This document shows, piece by piece, positions 24,490 through 35,421 of a stretch of 64,000 nucleotides of DNA. Made by a program: the position numbers and the translations under genes. The notes below the pieces were generated by a model. The model searched no databases, was not told where the DNA came from, and saw nothing but the letters and a program-made list of their open reading frames with translations. This DNA is from CAVPGP01 sp963718065. GTDB taxonomy: Bacteria > Actinomycetota > Thermoleophilia > Gaiellales > Gaiellaceae. The stretch spans positions 27,047-91,046 of the forward strand of contig CAVQYE010000018.1 of the NCBI GenBank assembly GCA_963718065.1, in the 5' to 3' direction. Within the stretch, counting starts at the first letter, position 1; every line of letters begins with the position of its first letter.

Positions 24490-25299
24490 TCAGTTGAAAC
24501 CCGGCAACAATTCGAAGTCCACCAGGCTGCGGCAGAGCTTCACCCACAGCGCGTCGTTGCGCGGATCGGGAGAAAGCGGCTCGGCGAGTACCTTCCGCAG
24601 CTCCCGGGAGAGCTGTGGCTGCCGCTGGGCGGCGAAGCCGGCGAGGCGCCGAAGCCGCGCGCGAGCCACACGCCGGCGAGCGTCCGTCGCAAGGAGCGCC
24701 GGCAGCTCGCCCGGATCGAGCGCACCACGCCTCGCTGCCCTCTTCAGCTCCTCGTCGCCGATGTCCACGTCGGGCCACGCGATGGGGGCGGTCTCCAGTG
24801 CCGCGGCGCGCCGCTCGTCGGGTCGGTTCTGGATTCGCTCCTCCAGGCAGCAGAGGCAGAACATGAACGGCAACCTGTCCTGGGCCGCCTGGTAGGCGAC
24901 CTGCCTGAGCAGAGCTCGCGCGATCGCGCTGCCGTGATGCCTGACCTCGAGGTCGACCCTCGCACGCTCGAGCGTGTGCCGGTACCGAGTGTGCCCGCAG
25001 CCGTCCGCCTCGCCTGCCAGCTCGACGAGAGCCTCGTCGACGTCCCGCTCCAGCTCGGTCGTCCAGACGCGGTCGACCAGTCGCGCCTCGATCTCGTCCA
25101 GCTGCGGGTCGTCCACTCCGGCGAGCATCGCGTCGCCGAGCTCGCCGAGCTCACGCTCGGGGACGTCGAAGACCCAGCGCGCGTTCAGCCACAGCGCAAG
25201 GTCCTGCACCTGCTGCGGGAGCTGCGTGGTCACCATCCAGCCATTGAGCCACAGCTTGCGCGGCTTGTCTGCGGCCTTTTCGGACACCACCTGCAACAA
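24490..25299 (-). CDS. Hypothetical protein with CLCC motif
   Basis: A 269-residue soluble, helix-rich protein that I cannot place in a family. It has an opening KLWLNGWMVTTQLPQQ, two acidic blocks (ELERDVDEALVELAGE, DEIEARLVDRVW), a central FMFCLCCLEERIQNRPDE with three close Cys, and a very Arg-rich last third. The start may be Met1 or Met22. It is divergent from recQ with about 75 bases between them and lies 13 bases before the 82-residue gene. Clustered Cys suggest metal binding, but this is inference. Confidence 0.6.
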   Translation of the reverse strand: MLQVVSEKAADKPRKLWLNGWMVTTQLPQQVQDLALWLNARWVFDVPERELGELGDAMLAGVDDPQLDEIEARLVDRVWTTELERDVDEALVELAGEADGCGHTRYRHTLERARVDLEVRHHGSAIARALLRQVAYQAAQDRLPFMFCLCCLEERIQNRPDERRAAALETAPIAWPDVDIGDEELKRAARRGALDPGELPALLATDARRRVARARLRRLAGFAAQRQPQLSRELRKVLAEPLSPDPRNDALWVKLCRSLVDFELLPGFN

Positions 25300-25373
25300 C
25301 TTCGGAAAGAAAGCGTGACAACATCCGCACGCCGCGGATCTCCGGCGACGGGCGCCGGTACTGTGGCCGCTGG

Positions 25374-27342
25374 ATGCCGTCGCCGATCACCGAGCTCTCG
25401 CACAGCCCGCAGGCGACGCTTGCCGTCCTCGCCGATCGCTTCGGCTTCCCGGCGTTTCGGCCCGGCCAGCAACAGGTCGTCGAAGCCGCTGCTCGCCGGC
25501 CGTTCGGCGCTCGCCGTCTTCCCGACCGGCGCCGGCAAGAGCCTCTGCTACCAGCTGCCGGCGCTGCTGCTCGACGGCGTCACGGTCGTCGTCTCGCCGC
25601 TGATCGCGCTGATGAAGGACCAGATCGACTTCCTCGCGGGGCAGGGCATCGACGCCGCGCGGCTCGACTCGAGCCTCGGCGCCGACGAGGCCCGCAGCGT
25701 CTCCGACCGGCTCCGAAGCGGTGAGCCTGAAGCTGCTCTACGTGGCGCCCGAGCGGTTCAACAACGAGCGCTTCCTCGCCCAGCTCGCCGAGACGAAGAT
25801 CGCGCTCTTCGCCGTCGACGAGGCGCACTGCATCTCGGAATGGGGCCACAACTTCCGGCCCGACTACCTGAAGCTCGCCGGTCCGCGCCCGCGAGCTCGG
25901 CGCCGAGCGCGTGCTCGCGCTGACCGCAACCGCCACGCCCGCCGTCGTCGCCGACATCCGCGCCGGGCTTCGGGATCGCCGAGGACGACGCCGTCGTCAC
26001 CGGCTTCTACCGGCCGAACCTGACCTTGCTGACCACGCCCGTCGCGCGCTGCCGAGCGCGACCAGCTGCTGATCGACCGGCTGCGCGAGCGCCCGCCCGG
26101 CTCGACGATCGTCTACGTGACGCTGCAGCGACAGCGCGAGCGCGTCGCGACGCTCCTCGCCGCAGCCGGCCTCCCCGCCCGGGCCTACCACGCCGGCATG
26201 AGCGCCGACGAGCGGGTCGCCGTGCAGGACTGGTGGACCGGCTCCGACCGCGAACATCGTCGTCGCCACGATCGCCTTCGGCATGGGCATCGACAAGGCC
26301 GACGTCCGCTACGTCTACCACTACAACCTCCCGAAGGGCCTCGAGACGTACTCGCAGGAGATCGGCCGCGCCGGGCGCGACGGCGCACCCAGCATCTGCG
26401 AGCTCTTCGCGTGCCCCGACGACGTCCCGACGCTCGAGAACTTCGCCTACGGCGACACGCCGAGCCGCGAGGCGCTCGCCGGGCTGCTCGACGACGTCTT
26501 CGCCCACGAGCCCGGCGACCAGTTCGCCGTCTCCGAGTACGAGCTCTCGAACCGCCACGACGTGCGGCCGCTCGTGCTGAAGACGGTGCTGACCTACCTC
26601 GAGCTCGACGGGCTCCTCCGGCAGGGCACGCCCGTTCTATGCGGGCTACAGCCTCCGCCCCACTTCCGGGTCGCTCGACGAGGTGTACGCACGCTTCGAC
26701 CCGGCGCGCGCGGAGTTTCTTCGCCGGCTCGTCGGGACCGGCAAGACGAGCCGGATCTGGACCAGCCTCAACCCGGACGAGGCGGCCGACTCGCTGGGCG
26801 AGGACAGGAGCCGCATCGTCGCCGCGCTCGGGTACCTCGAGGAGCAGGGCCTCGTCGAGCTGAAGCCGGCCGACGCCCGTCAGCGTTACACGTTGCTGGA
26901 GCGCCCGGACTCGGCCGGGGATCTGCTGGAGCGGCTGGTCGCGCGCTTCGAACGGCGCGAGCAGGCCGAGACGGAGCGGATCGGACGGGTCGTCGAGCTC
27001 GTCACGCACGACGGCTGCCAGGTGAACGCACTCGTCGGCTACTTCGGCGAGCCGCGGGACGAGCCGTGCGGCCACTGCAGCTTCTGCCTCGGCGGGACGG
27101 CGCAGGAGCTTCCCGAGCCCGTGCCGCTACGGCCGCTGGGATCTGTCGTGGATGAAAACGCGCTCGGGCTGGTCGTCGCCGAGCATCCCGGCGCGCTCGG
27201 GTTGCCCCGGCAGCGCGCACGCTTCCTCTGCGGGATCACGAGCCCCGCGACGAGCCGCGCGAAGCTCGGTCGCGACCCGCTCTTCGGCTCGCTGGCCGAA
27301 CGGCGCTTCGCCGAGGTCCTTGCCTGGTGTGCCGCCGCCTGA
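25374..27342 (+). CDS. recQ: RecQ-family ATP-dependent DNA helicase, broken by about seven single-base insertions
   Basis: Piecing the frames together gives about 653 residues of a RecQ helicase, which unwinds 3'-5' at recombination and repair intermediates. In order: FGFPAFRPGQQQ (Q-like motif 0), VFPTGAGKSLCYQLP (Walker A), VDEAHCISEWGHNFRP, LALTATATP, VYVTLQRQRERV, IAFGMGIDKADVR and QEIGRAGRDG, then a RecQ zinc-binding part with EPCGHCSFC. No HRDC domain is seen. The frame changes near 25487, 25726, 25884, 25968, 26050, 26249 and 26634; each is repaired by removing one base, and the encoded residues are otherwise normal. As written, the sequence cannot make the protein. Confidence 0.88.
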
Positions 27343-27345
27343 GCG

Positions 27346-27977
27346 TTACGCGGCGCTGGCGCGGCGCTGCCAGCGGTCGTTCCAGGTCTCGCGGGTCAGC
27401 GCAGAGATGATCGCCCGCCGGACAAGCCGTCCGTCGCGCCCGCGGCCGAGCAGGTGCACGCGCAGGGCTCGCTCGCCGAGCGGCAGGTCGACCTCCGTCG
27501 CCGACGCGGGCAGGCTCAGCGTCTCGCGGACGACGTAGTCCGAGCGGGCATCGGGCCGCTCGCTGAAGCGCACCTCCCAGCTCTCGACGCCTCGCGCGGC
27601 GTCCCAGCGGAGGACGATCGCGTCGCCCCTTGCTGCGCGGCGCACCTCCATGTTGCCGCTGATCGTGGGCTTCGGACGCAGGGCGGACTTGCCGCCCCCG
27701 TTCGGCCGAGATGCGGGCCGAGGCGCCGGCCAGGGGCGGGACGCTCAGGCTCGCGGGTCGCGACGGCGCGGGCGCGGTGCACCGTCAGCACGCGGGAGAG
27801 CTGCTGCAGCGCCTTCTGCGTCGCCTTGTCGCCCGCTTTCACGGCACGGATGCGCTTCTTCAGCGCCTGCTCGTCGGGCTCGCGGCCGGCGGCGACGTGC
27901 GCGCGCGCCTCGCCGATGATCGCGGCGAGGGCGCCGGCCGACGCGTGATCGTCTGTGGCTTCCGGGTCGACAGGCAT
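27346..27977 (-). CDS. Hypothetical protein with C-terminal Fn3-like domain, frameshifted
   Basis: Two overlapping minus-strand frames form one gene of about 210 residues. The N-terminal part (from the ATG at 27977) is helical: ALAAIIGEARAHVAAGREPDE, ALKKRIRAVKAGDKATQKAL. The C-terminal part has a beta-sandwich rhythm like a fibronectin type III domain (IVLRWDAARGVESWEVRF, LSLPASATEVDLPL). The break is near 27690, between the Pro/Arg linker and GGGKSALRPKPTISGN. The stop lies four bases from the convergent recQ end. I have no function to suggest. Confidence 0.55.
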
Positions 27978-28024
27978 GCCCTCAGCATGGCGGAAGCCGC
28001 ACGCCTGGGCGTTACCCTGCCGTG

Positions 28025-29584
28025 ATGGCGATTCGCAAGGAAGACGACTCCGCCGAGCTGCTGCGGCTGGCGACCGAGGCGCTGGAAGCGGTCGTGCGCG
28101 ACCGCAGCCTCCTGCAAGGCCTCTCGGAGGAGGAGCGAACGCGCCTCCTCACCGCGGCCGGCGACGTCTTCAACCCGGACGTCGTGCAGCGCCGCCGTGG
28201 CGTCAAGACCGTGCGGCGTCAGAAGAAGGCGGCGCGCCAGCAGCGCGACGAGGACGTGCTGGCCGAGTCCGGCATCCGCGTGCTCCGCGAGCGCCCGGTC
28301 TTCACGACTCCGAACGTCTACCCACCGGACGGCTTCGAGCAGGCGGAGGTCGACGGCGAGGCTGATTTCGGCGAGACAGGGTTCCGCGAGGCCCTCGACC
28401 CGCAGTATTGCTACGTCTGCAAGCAGGCCTACACGGAGATCCACGACTTCTACGATCAGCTGTGCCCGGCCTGCGGCGACTTCAACTACGCAAAGCGGAG
28501 CGAGACGGCCGACCTCGGCGGCCGCGTCGCGCTGCTCACCGGCGGTCGCGTGAAGATCGGCTACCAGGCGGGCATCAAGCTGCTGCGGGCAGGCGCCCAG
28601 CTCATCGTCACGACGCGGTTCCCGCGCGACTCCGCCGCGCGCTACGCACAGGAGCCCGACTTCGCGACGTGGGGCGATCGGCTCGAGATCTTCGGACTCG
28701 ATCTGCGTCACACGCCGAGCGTCGAGGCGTTCTGCCAGCACCTGATCGAGACGCGCGCAGCGCCTCGACTTCATCGTCAACAACGCGTGCCAGACCGTGC
28801 GCCGGCCCGCCGGACTTCTACCGGCACATGATGGAGCGCGAGACGGCGCCGCTCGCAGACCCTCCCCGGCCACGTCCGCGCGCTGCTCGGCGACTACGAG
28901 GGCCTGCGCCGCTACGACATGCTCGCCGCGGGCGGCGCTGGCACGTCGACGCCCGGCGCGCTCGCCGGCGGCTGACGCATGCTCGGCCGAGCTGTCGCAG
29001 CTGCCGCTCCTGCCGGAGGACCTCGGCGGCCAGCGCGACCTCTTCCCCGAGGGCCGGCTCGACCAGGACCTGCAGCAGGTCGACCTGCGCGACCGCAACT
29101 CCTGGCGCCTGCTCGCTGGCCGAGGTGTCGTCGGTCGAGCTGCTCGAGACGCAGCTCGTCAACGCCGTCGCGCCCTTCGTGCTGAACGCCCGGCTGAAGC
29201 CGCTCATGCTGCGCACGCCCGAGCGCGACAAGCACATCGTCAACGTCTCGGCGGTCGAGGGGCAGTTCTACCGCACGCTTCAAGACGACCCGCCATCCGC
29301 ACACGAACATGGCGAAGGCGGCGCTGAACATGATGACGCGCACCTCGGCGGCGGACTACCACGCCGACGGCATCCACATGAACAGCGTCGACACCGGCTG
29401 GGTGACGCGACGAGGACCCGGCTGCAGATCGCGCGAGCGCAAGACGGCCGAGCACCGCTTCCACCCGCCGCTCGACATCGTCGACGGCGCGGCGCGGATC
29501 GTCGACCCGATCATCGACGGCTTCAACACCGGCGAGCACGTCTGGGGCCAGTTCCTCAAGGACTACCGGCCGACCGACTGGTAA
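28025..29584 (+). CDS. SDR-family oxidoreductase with N-terminal zinc ribbon, broken by about nine insertions
   Basis: Reassembled length is about 516 residues. An N-terminal extension of about 120 residues leads to CYVCKQAYTEIHDFYDQLCP followed by ACG, a CxxC-x16-CxxC zinc ribbon. Then comes a Rossmann domain (LLTGGRVKIGYQAGIKLLRAGA), DFIVNNACQT (the NNA motif) and a C-terminal SDR region with GIHMNSVDTGWVT and a conserved tail HVWGQFLKDY. The frame breaks near 28757, 28812, 28861, 28973, 29116, 29278, 29409, 29422 and 29437, each repaired by dropping one base. A GTG at 28022 is an alternative start. The substrate is unknown. Confidence 0.78.
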
Positions 29585-29666
29585 CGCCCGGCTGGTGAGC
29601 TGACGGGGCGATCACCGCCGGTCGGGGGAGGCGGCCGACCTGGCTTGCCCCTATGTTGGAAGGTTG

Positions 29667-32583
29667 ATGTTGGAGCTGGAGACACCGATTCCCGAGCTCG
29701 CCGCGCCCACCTCGCTCGAGGTGATCTGGCAGGAGGACGCGAGCGCGTTCGTCTTCACCCGTGCCGCCGACGGCACGGTGTCCGCCGACGACCTTCGCCT
29801 CGGTGTGCCGACCATCGGCACAGCTCGCGCTCGTCGGCTCCGAGCTGGCGCTGCGCCGGATCGAGGTCCGCGAGCTGATCCGGCTGGCGCAGTCGCCGCC
29901 CGCCCAGCTCGGCGGCAGCGCCCAGGCCACGTTCGCGGTCGTCGAGCTGGCCGCGCGCTCCGTCGCCGAAGGGCTCGTGCATCCGCACCTCGACCACGAC
30001 GACGGCTGGTGGTACGCGTTCTGGGGCGCGACGCTCGACGAGCACGTCGAGCAGACGCTCGCGCGCATCGCCGAGGCGCTGCCTCCCGTGTGCGCCGCCT
30101 CGTTCGACGGCGACGCGGACGCCGCGGTGCACCACCTCTATCCGATCGCCGTCGACCAGATCGCCCGCGACCGGTTGCGCGAAGACGGCGTTCGCCTCGG
30201 CGGCCACCTCGGCCGCGGCCGCCCGAACGCACTCGAGCTGTTCCTCGACGGGCTCACCGCCTCGGAGGCCGTCCTGCCGGCGCATTCGGGCTACGCGGCG
30301 CTCGAGCGCCGGCTCTCGCGCTGGGTCGACGAGGGGCTCGGCCGTCTCTCCCACACGTCCTGGACGCTCGGCCTGCACCTCGACGAACGCGACTACGCCG
30401 GCCCGGACGGCGCGCCGGCGCTCGTGCTCGAGCTCTGGCTGCAGGCGGAGGACGACCCGACGCTCGGCCTCCCGGCCGAGCTGCTCTGGGACGGGCGCGC
30501 CGACGTCTTCGGCTTCCTCCGCGCCGGCGACCCGCGCGGTGACCTGATCCGCCGGCTGGCGGAGATCGCACCGCTGCTCGCCGACGTCGGCATCCGCTTC
30601 GACGATTCCGAGCCGGCCGAGGTGGAGCTCGACCCGGACACCGTCGGCCACTTCCTGCGCCGGACGATGCCGCACCTCGAGGAGCGCGGCGTGCCGGTGT
30701 TGCTGCCGTCGGCCTGGGTGCGCGCGCCGAGCAGCGTCAAGATCAACCTGACCGCCAGGAGCCAGGCGCCGGCCACCCGCTCGAGCGGTCTCTTCTCCAA
30801 CACCGCGCTGGCGAGCTTCGACTGGCGGCTCGCCGTCGGCGACGTCGTCTTCACCGACGAGGAGCTCGCCGAGCTCGCCGCGGCGAAAGAGCCGTACATC
30901 CGGGTCGCAGGCCGCTGGCGCGCGCTACGGCCTGCCGACGTGGAACGGGCGCTGCGCTTTCTGGAGCGCCGCCGCAGCGGCACAGGGCTGATCGATCTCG
31001 TTCGCGCCGTCTCCGGCCTGGAGACCGACGAGGCAGGGCTCGAGCTCGGCGAGGTGAGCCTCGACTCGACCCTCGCGGACATCCTGGAGGCGGACGAGCG
31101 CCACTTCCATCCGCTCCCGACTCCCGCTGCGCTCCAGCACGAGCTCTTCCCGTTCCAGGAACGCGGCCACGGCTGGCTGCGAATGCTCGGCGACCTCGGG
31201 ATCGGCGCCATCCTGGCCGACGACATGGGGCTCGGCAAGACGGTCCAGGCGATCGCGATGCTCGCCTCCGAGCGCGAGGAGCTCTCGCCGGGCACGCTTG
31301 GGCCGACGCTCGTCGTCTGCCCGATGAGCATCGTCAGGCAATGGGGCGGCGAGCTCGAGCGGTTCGCCCCGTCGCTGCGCGTCCACCTGCATCACGGGCT
31401 CGCGCGCCTCACCGGGCCGGCACTCGTCGCCGCCGCCCGCGACGCCGACGTCGTCGTCACGTCGTACGACATCGCCACGCGCGACATCGACGCGCTCGCG
31501 GCCGTCAGCTGGGACCGGCTGCTGCTCGACGAGGCCCAGGACGTCAAGAACCCGGCGACAAAGAGGGCGCGGGCGCTGCGCAGGCTGCCGGCGAGGCGGC
31601 GCGTCGCGATGACCGGTACGCCGATCGAGAACCGCCTGAACGAGCTCTGGGCTTTGATGGATCTCGTCAACCCGGGCCTGCTCGGGTCCCGCAGCTGGTT
31701 CGACCGCACCTTCGCGCGGCCGATCGAGGCCGGCGGCGACGAGCGCGCACTGCAGCGCCTCCGCTCGATCGTGCACCCCTTCATCCTGCGGCGCGCGAAG
31801 GACGCACCGGAGGTCGAGCTCGAGCTGCCGCCGATCACGATCGAGAAGGACTACTGCAAGCTGACGATCGAGCAGGCCGGCCTCTACCAGGCCACGGTCG
31901 ACCGCTGGCTGCCCCGCATCGAGGCGCACGGCCTCCACTTCGGCCGCCGCGGCGCCGTCTTGGCGATGCTCGGACAGCTGAAGCAGGTCTGCAACCACCC
32001 GGAGATGCTGCTCCCGACCGGGCAGGCGCTCGACGGCCGCTCCGGGAAGCTCGAGCGGCTGATCGAGCTGCTGGAGCAGGTGCCGCCGGGCGAGAAGGCG
32101 CTCGTCTTCACCCAGTACCCCGGGTTCGACCGGCTCGTCCCGCACTTGGAGCAACGGCTCGGCAAGCCCGTCGGCTTCTTCCACGGCAGGCTCAACGCGC
32201 GCCGGCGCGACGAGCTCCTCGAGTCGTTCGCAACCGACCACGGGCCGTCGGTGCTCGTGATCTCGATCAAGGCGGGCGGCCGCGGGCTCAACCTCCCGGC
32301 CGCGAACCACGTGATCCACTTCGATCGCTGGTGGAACCCGGCCGTCGAGCAGCAGGCCACCGACCGGGTGCACCGTTTCGGCCAGCGCAAGCACGTGTAC
32401 GTGCACAGCCTGATCTGCACCGGGACGCTCGAGGAGCGGATCGACGCCCTGCTCGACTCGAAGCGCGAGCTGGCCGAGAAGGTGATCGCCGGAGGCGGCG
32501 AGGACTGGCTCGGCGAGCTCGATCTCGGCGCGATCCGCGCCGCGGTGGCCCTGTCTCCCGCGTCCCTGGAGGACGCCGCATGA
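29667..32583 (+). CDS. SNF2-family helicase, one frameshift near the start
   Basis: A Swi2/Snf2-type ATPase of about 971 residues. A long N-terminal region of about 450 residues precedes the motor. Motor motifs are AILADDMGLGKTVQAIAML (I), VTSYDIATRD, LLLDEAQDVKNPATK (II, DEAQ), MTGTPIENRL (III), VFTQYPGFDRL and GGRGLNLPAANHVIHFDRWW (V), ATDRVHRFGQ (VI). A single extra base near 29820 separates LRLGVPTIG from QLALVGSELAL. The motor half is intact over 2.7 kb. The SWIM protein gene overlaps its stop (ATGA), a common pairing for bacterial SNF2 proteins. Confidence 0.9.
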
Positions 32584-33288
32584 GCGACGAGACGACCGAG
32601 CGGGACGAGCGCGGCGGGCGCGGGCCGTGGGCGCGGCTCTTCGCGAGCACCGTCGTCGGCGACGAGACCTCGCCGACCGCCGGCGCTCGGCCGCCGGCTG
32701 GCCGAGGACGTGCGCGACGTCGAGGTCACGGCCGGAGCCCTGGCAGCGAGCGTTGGCGACGAGCGCGTGACGATCGCCGCCAAGCCGGTCCCGCCCCGGA
32801 TCTGGACGGCGATCGCGAGCTTCGCCCGCCGCAACGCGCCGCTCGAGGCGTCGCTCGCCGGCCGCGGCCAGTCGCTGCAGCTCGACCATCTGATGAGCGA
32901 GGACTGGGACGAGCCGCTGATGCCGACCGCCGTCGAGCGCACCTGCACGCGCCACCCGGACGGCGCCTGCGAGCACGTCGCGGCGCTCGCGTATGCCGTC
33001 GCGCAGCAGATCGACCGCGACCCGTCCGTCCTGCTCCGCTGGCGCGGCCAGGGGGTTGCCGACGACGAGCCCGCGATGCATGAGCCCGCCGGGGAAAGCC
33101 CTGTCGTCCCCGCTCCGAGCGACGACGCCTGGCTCGCCGGCCCGCTGCCGGAGTCACAGCCGGTGCGACCGCTGCCTGCCGCGGCGGTCCTGAAACGGCT
33201 CGGGCGCAGCGGCGTCCACGTCGGCGGCCACGACCTCGAAGACGTCCTCCAGCGGGCCTACGCCTCGTTCTCGGCCACCCGCGAATAG
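32580..33288 (+). CDS. SWIM-zinc-finger-like partner of the SNF2 protein, one frameshift
   Basis: About 235 residues after removing one extra base near 32684, which joins MSDETTERDERGGRGPWARL to LGRRLAEDVRDVEVTAGAL. The middle has RTCTRHPDGACEHVAALAYAV, in the position of a SWIM zinc finger, though the usual CxC reads C-T-R-H, so metal binding may be altered. The C-terminal third is Pro/Ala-rich and ends in a short helical domain. The start overlaps the stop of the SNF2 gene by four bases. SWIM proteins next to SNF2 ATPases are thought to form a functional pair in DNA transactions; the detail is not known. Confidence 0.75.
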
Positions 33289-33362
33289 CCCCGAGTGTGA
33301 AAAACCGCCTCCCCGGGGTAGCGGTACAGAGAGACACAGACGACAACGAGGAAAGGAACACG

Positions 33363-34270
33363 ATGCGTCGCGTCCTCCTGCTACTCGCCGTCGCCGCAGC
33401 GCTTGCCGCGCCGGCCGCAATCGCCAAATCCTTCTTCCCCGCCACGATCCCGCTGCCGAACGGGTTCAACCCCGAGGGCATCTCGATCGGCAAGGGCACC
33501 ACGTTCTACGTCGGCTCGATCCCGACGGGCGCCGTCTTCGCAGGCGACCTCCGCACGGGCACCGGCAGCGTCCTCGTCCCGGGCGCAACCGGTCACGCCG
33601 CCACCGGGCTCCAGTACGACCGGGGCCTGCTCTGGGTCTCCGGCGCCTCGACCGGCAAGGCGTTCGTCTACAACGCGAAGACCGGCTCGCTCGTCCGCAG
33701 TACCAGCTCGCCCCCGCCGGCTCCGGCCCGACGTTCATCAACGACGTCGTCGTCACCGACCGGGCCGCGTTCTTCACCGACTCGAACCGCGCCGTCATCT
33801 ACCGCGTCGACCGCACGAGGCACGGCCTCCCCGGTGCCATGAGCACGATTCCGCTCGGCGGCGACTTCCAGCTCGTTGCCGGCCTGAACCTGAACGGGAT
33901 CGACGCGACGCGGAACGGCAAGACGCTCCTCGCCGTGCAGACCGCGAACGGCAGGCTCTATACGATCAGCCCCAGGACCGGCGTCGCGAAGGCGATCGAC
34001 CTCGGCGGTGTCGCCCTCACGAACGGCGACGGGATCCTGCTCCACGGCGACACGCTCTACGTGGTGCAGAACCGCGACAACAAGATCGCCGTCGTGCACC
34101 TCTCGCGTCACCTCACGCGGGGCACGGTGAAGCGGACGATCACCGACTCGGACTTCGACGTGCCGACGACGATCGACCGCTTCGGCCCGTGGCTCTATGC
34201 CGTCAACGCCCGCTTCGGGACCGCGAGCGGCCCGGACGCCACGTATCAGGTCGTCCAGGTCAGGCGCTGA
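33363..34270 (+). CDS. Exported beta-propeller (SMP-30/NHL-like) protein, frameshifted
   Basis: About 302 residues. The ATG at 33363 follows an AGGAAAGGA ribosome site. A Sec signal peptide (RRVLLLLAVAAALAAPAAIA) is followed by propeller-like repeats: GFNPEGISIGKGTTFYVG, HAATGLQYDRGLLWVSG, AFVYNAKTG, then in a second frame FINDVVVTDRAAFFTDS, LNGIDATRNGKTLLAVQ and ALTNGDGILLHGDTLYVV. The frame changes near 33698 and here needs one added base or two removed ones. The fold suggests a lactonase-like or adhesive secreted protein, with no catalytic proof. It lies 74 bases before the ABC transporter genes. Confidence 0.7.
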
Positions 34271-34344
34271 TTCGAGGAGGGTGACAGCGCACGGCCGTTC
34301 GTAGAAGATCGAGGACGACACTGCGGATCGGACGAAGGAGAACG

Positions 34345-35368
34345 ATGGACATCGAACAGCCGCACATCGAGGACATCGAGGACCTCGACGATTCGACCCA
34401 GATCTCACGCCGCGGGCTCCTGGTCACCGGCGGGCTCGCCGCAGCCGGGCTCACCGCGCTCGGCGGGCCTGCAGCCGCACGCGCGGCCGGACGGGCCAGC
34501 AGCATCAAGGTCGCAGTCGTCACCCACGGTGACACGGGCTCGTTCTGGTCGGTTTTCAAGAAGGGTGTCGACCAGGCCACGACGGATCTGAAAGGCCGTG
34601 GCGTCAGCGTCACTCAGGTGTACGCGAACAACGACGTCGCGAAGCAGGTGGCCGGGATCAACGCCGCGATCGCCGGGGGCGCGAAGGTCATCGCGACCTC
34701 CGTGCCGGATGCAAGCGCCCTCACGGACCCGCTGACGAAGGCGGCCTCGAAGGGGATCGAGATCATCACGGTCAACTCGGGTCTCGGCGCCTTCGACAAC
34801 CTGTCGACCTACGAGGTGCACGTCGGCCAGACCGAGGACGTGGCCGGCCAGGGCGCCGGCAAGCAGTTCAAGAAGGCCGGCGCGAAGAAGGTGCTGGTCG
34901 TCATTCACGAGGCCAGCAACTCGGGCCTCACGCAGCGCGCGGCCGGCGTCAAGTCGATCCTCGGCGGTGGCGGCGTCAAGGTGCTGACGATCCCGAACGC
35001 GAAGTCCGACATCCCGGGGACGAAGGCCAAGGTGCAAGGCCGCGTTCAACGCCGACAAGAAGCTCGACGGCTTCCTCGGGCTCGACCCCGACGTGACGAT
35101 CCCGTGCCTGGACGTGATCCCGAAGGGGACGAAGGCCGGCACCTTCGACGTCGGCGGCTCGATCAAGGAGATCCAGAAGGGGCGCATGCTCTTCGCGATC
35201 GACCAGCAGCAGTACCTCCAGGGGTACCTGCCGGTCGTCTTCGCCGTCCTCTTCGTGACCAACCTGAACACCGTCGGCAACGGGGCACCGGTCCTCACCG
35301 GCCCCGGCATCATCAACAAGGCGAACGCCGCCAAGGTGGCCTCGCTCGCCGCGAAGGGCACCCGCTAG
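34345..35368 (+). CDS. Sugar ABC transporter substrate-binding protein, one frameshift
   Basis: About 340 residues, periplasmic-binding-protein-like (Peripla_BP_4 type). An acidic N-terminus precedes a Tat-type signal (SRRGLLVTGGLAAAGLTALG). The mature part starts IKVAVVTHGDTGSFWSVFKKG, followed by GAKVIATSVPDASALTDPL and VLVVIHEASNSGLTQRAAG, the fold of CUT2 binding proteins. An extra base near 35038 separates GTKAKVQ from AAFNADKKLDGFLGLDPD. The GAAGGAG ribosome site and ATG at 34345 are clear. It is the first gene of a three-gene transporter operon; the ligand is not identifiable. Confidence 0.85.
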
Positions 35369-35421
35369 CGAGCCGCTGGGGCGGGCGGCCGCGCGCCGCC
35401 CGCCCCGGCAGCCGAACAGGG

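Noticed and set aside
25374..27342. Programmed +1 frameshifting in recQ
   Set aside because: Seven events in one gene with no common slippery sequence; error or decay is far more likely.
30925..33081. 718-residue open frame on the minus strand
   Set aside because: Antisense to the SNF2 motor, whose motifs are complete on the plus strand.
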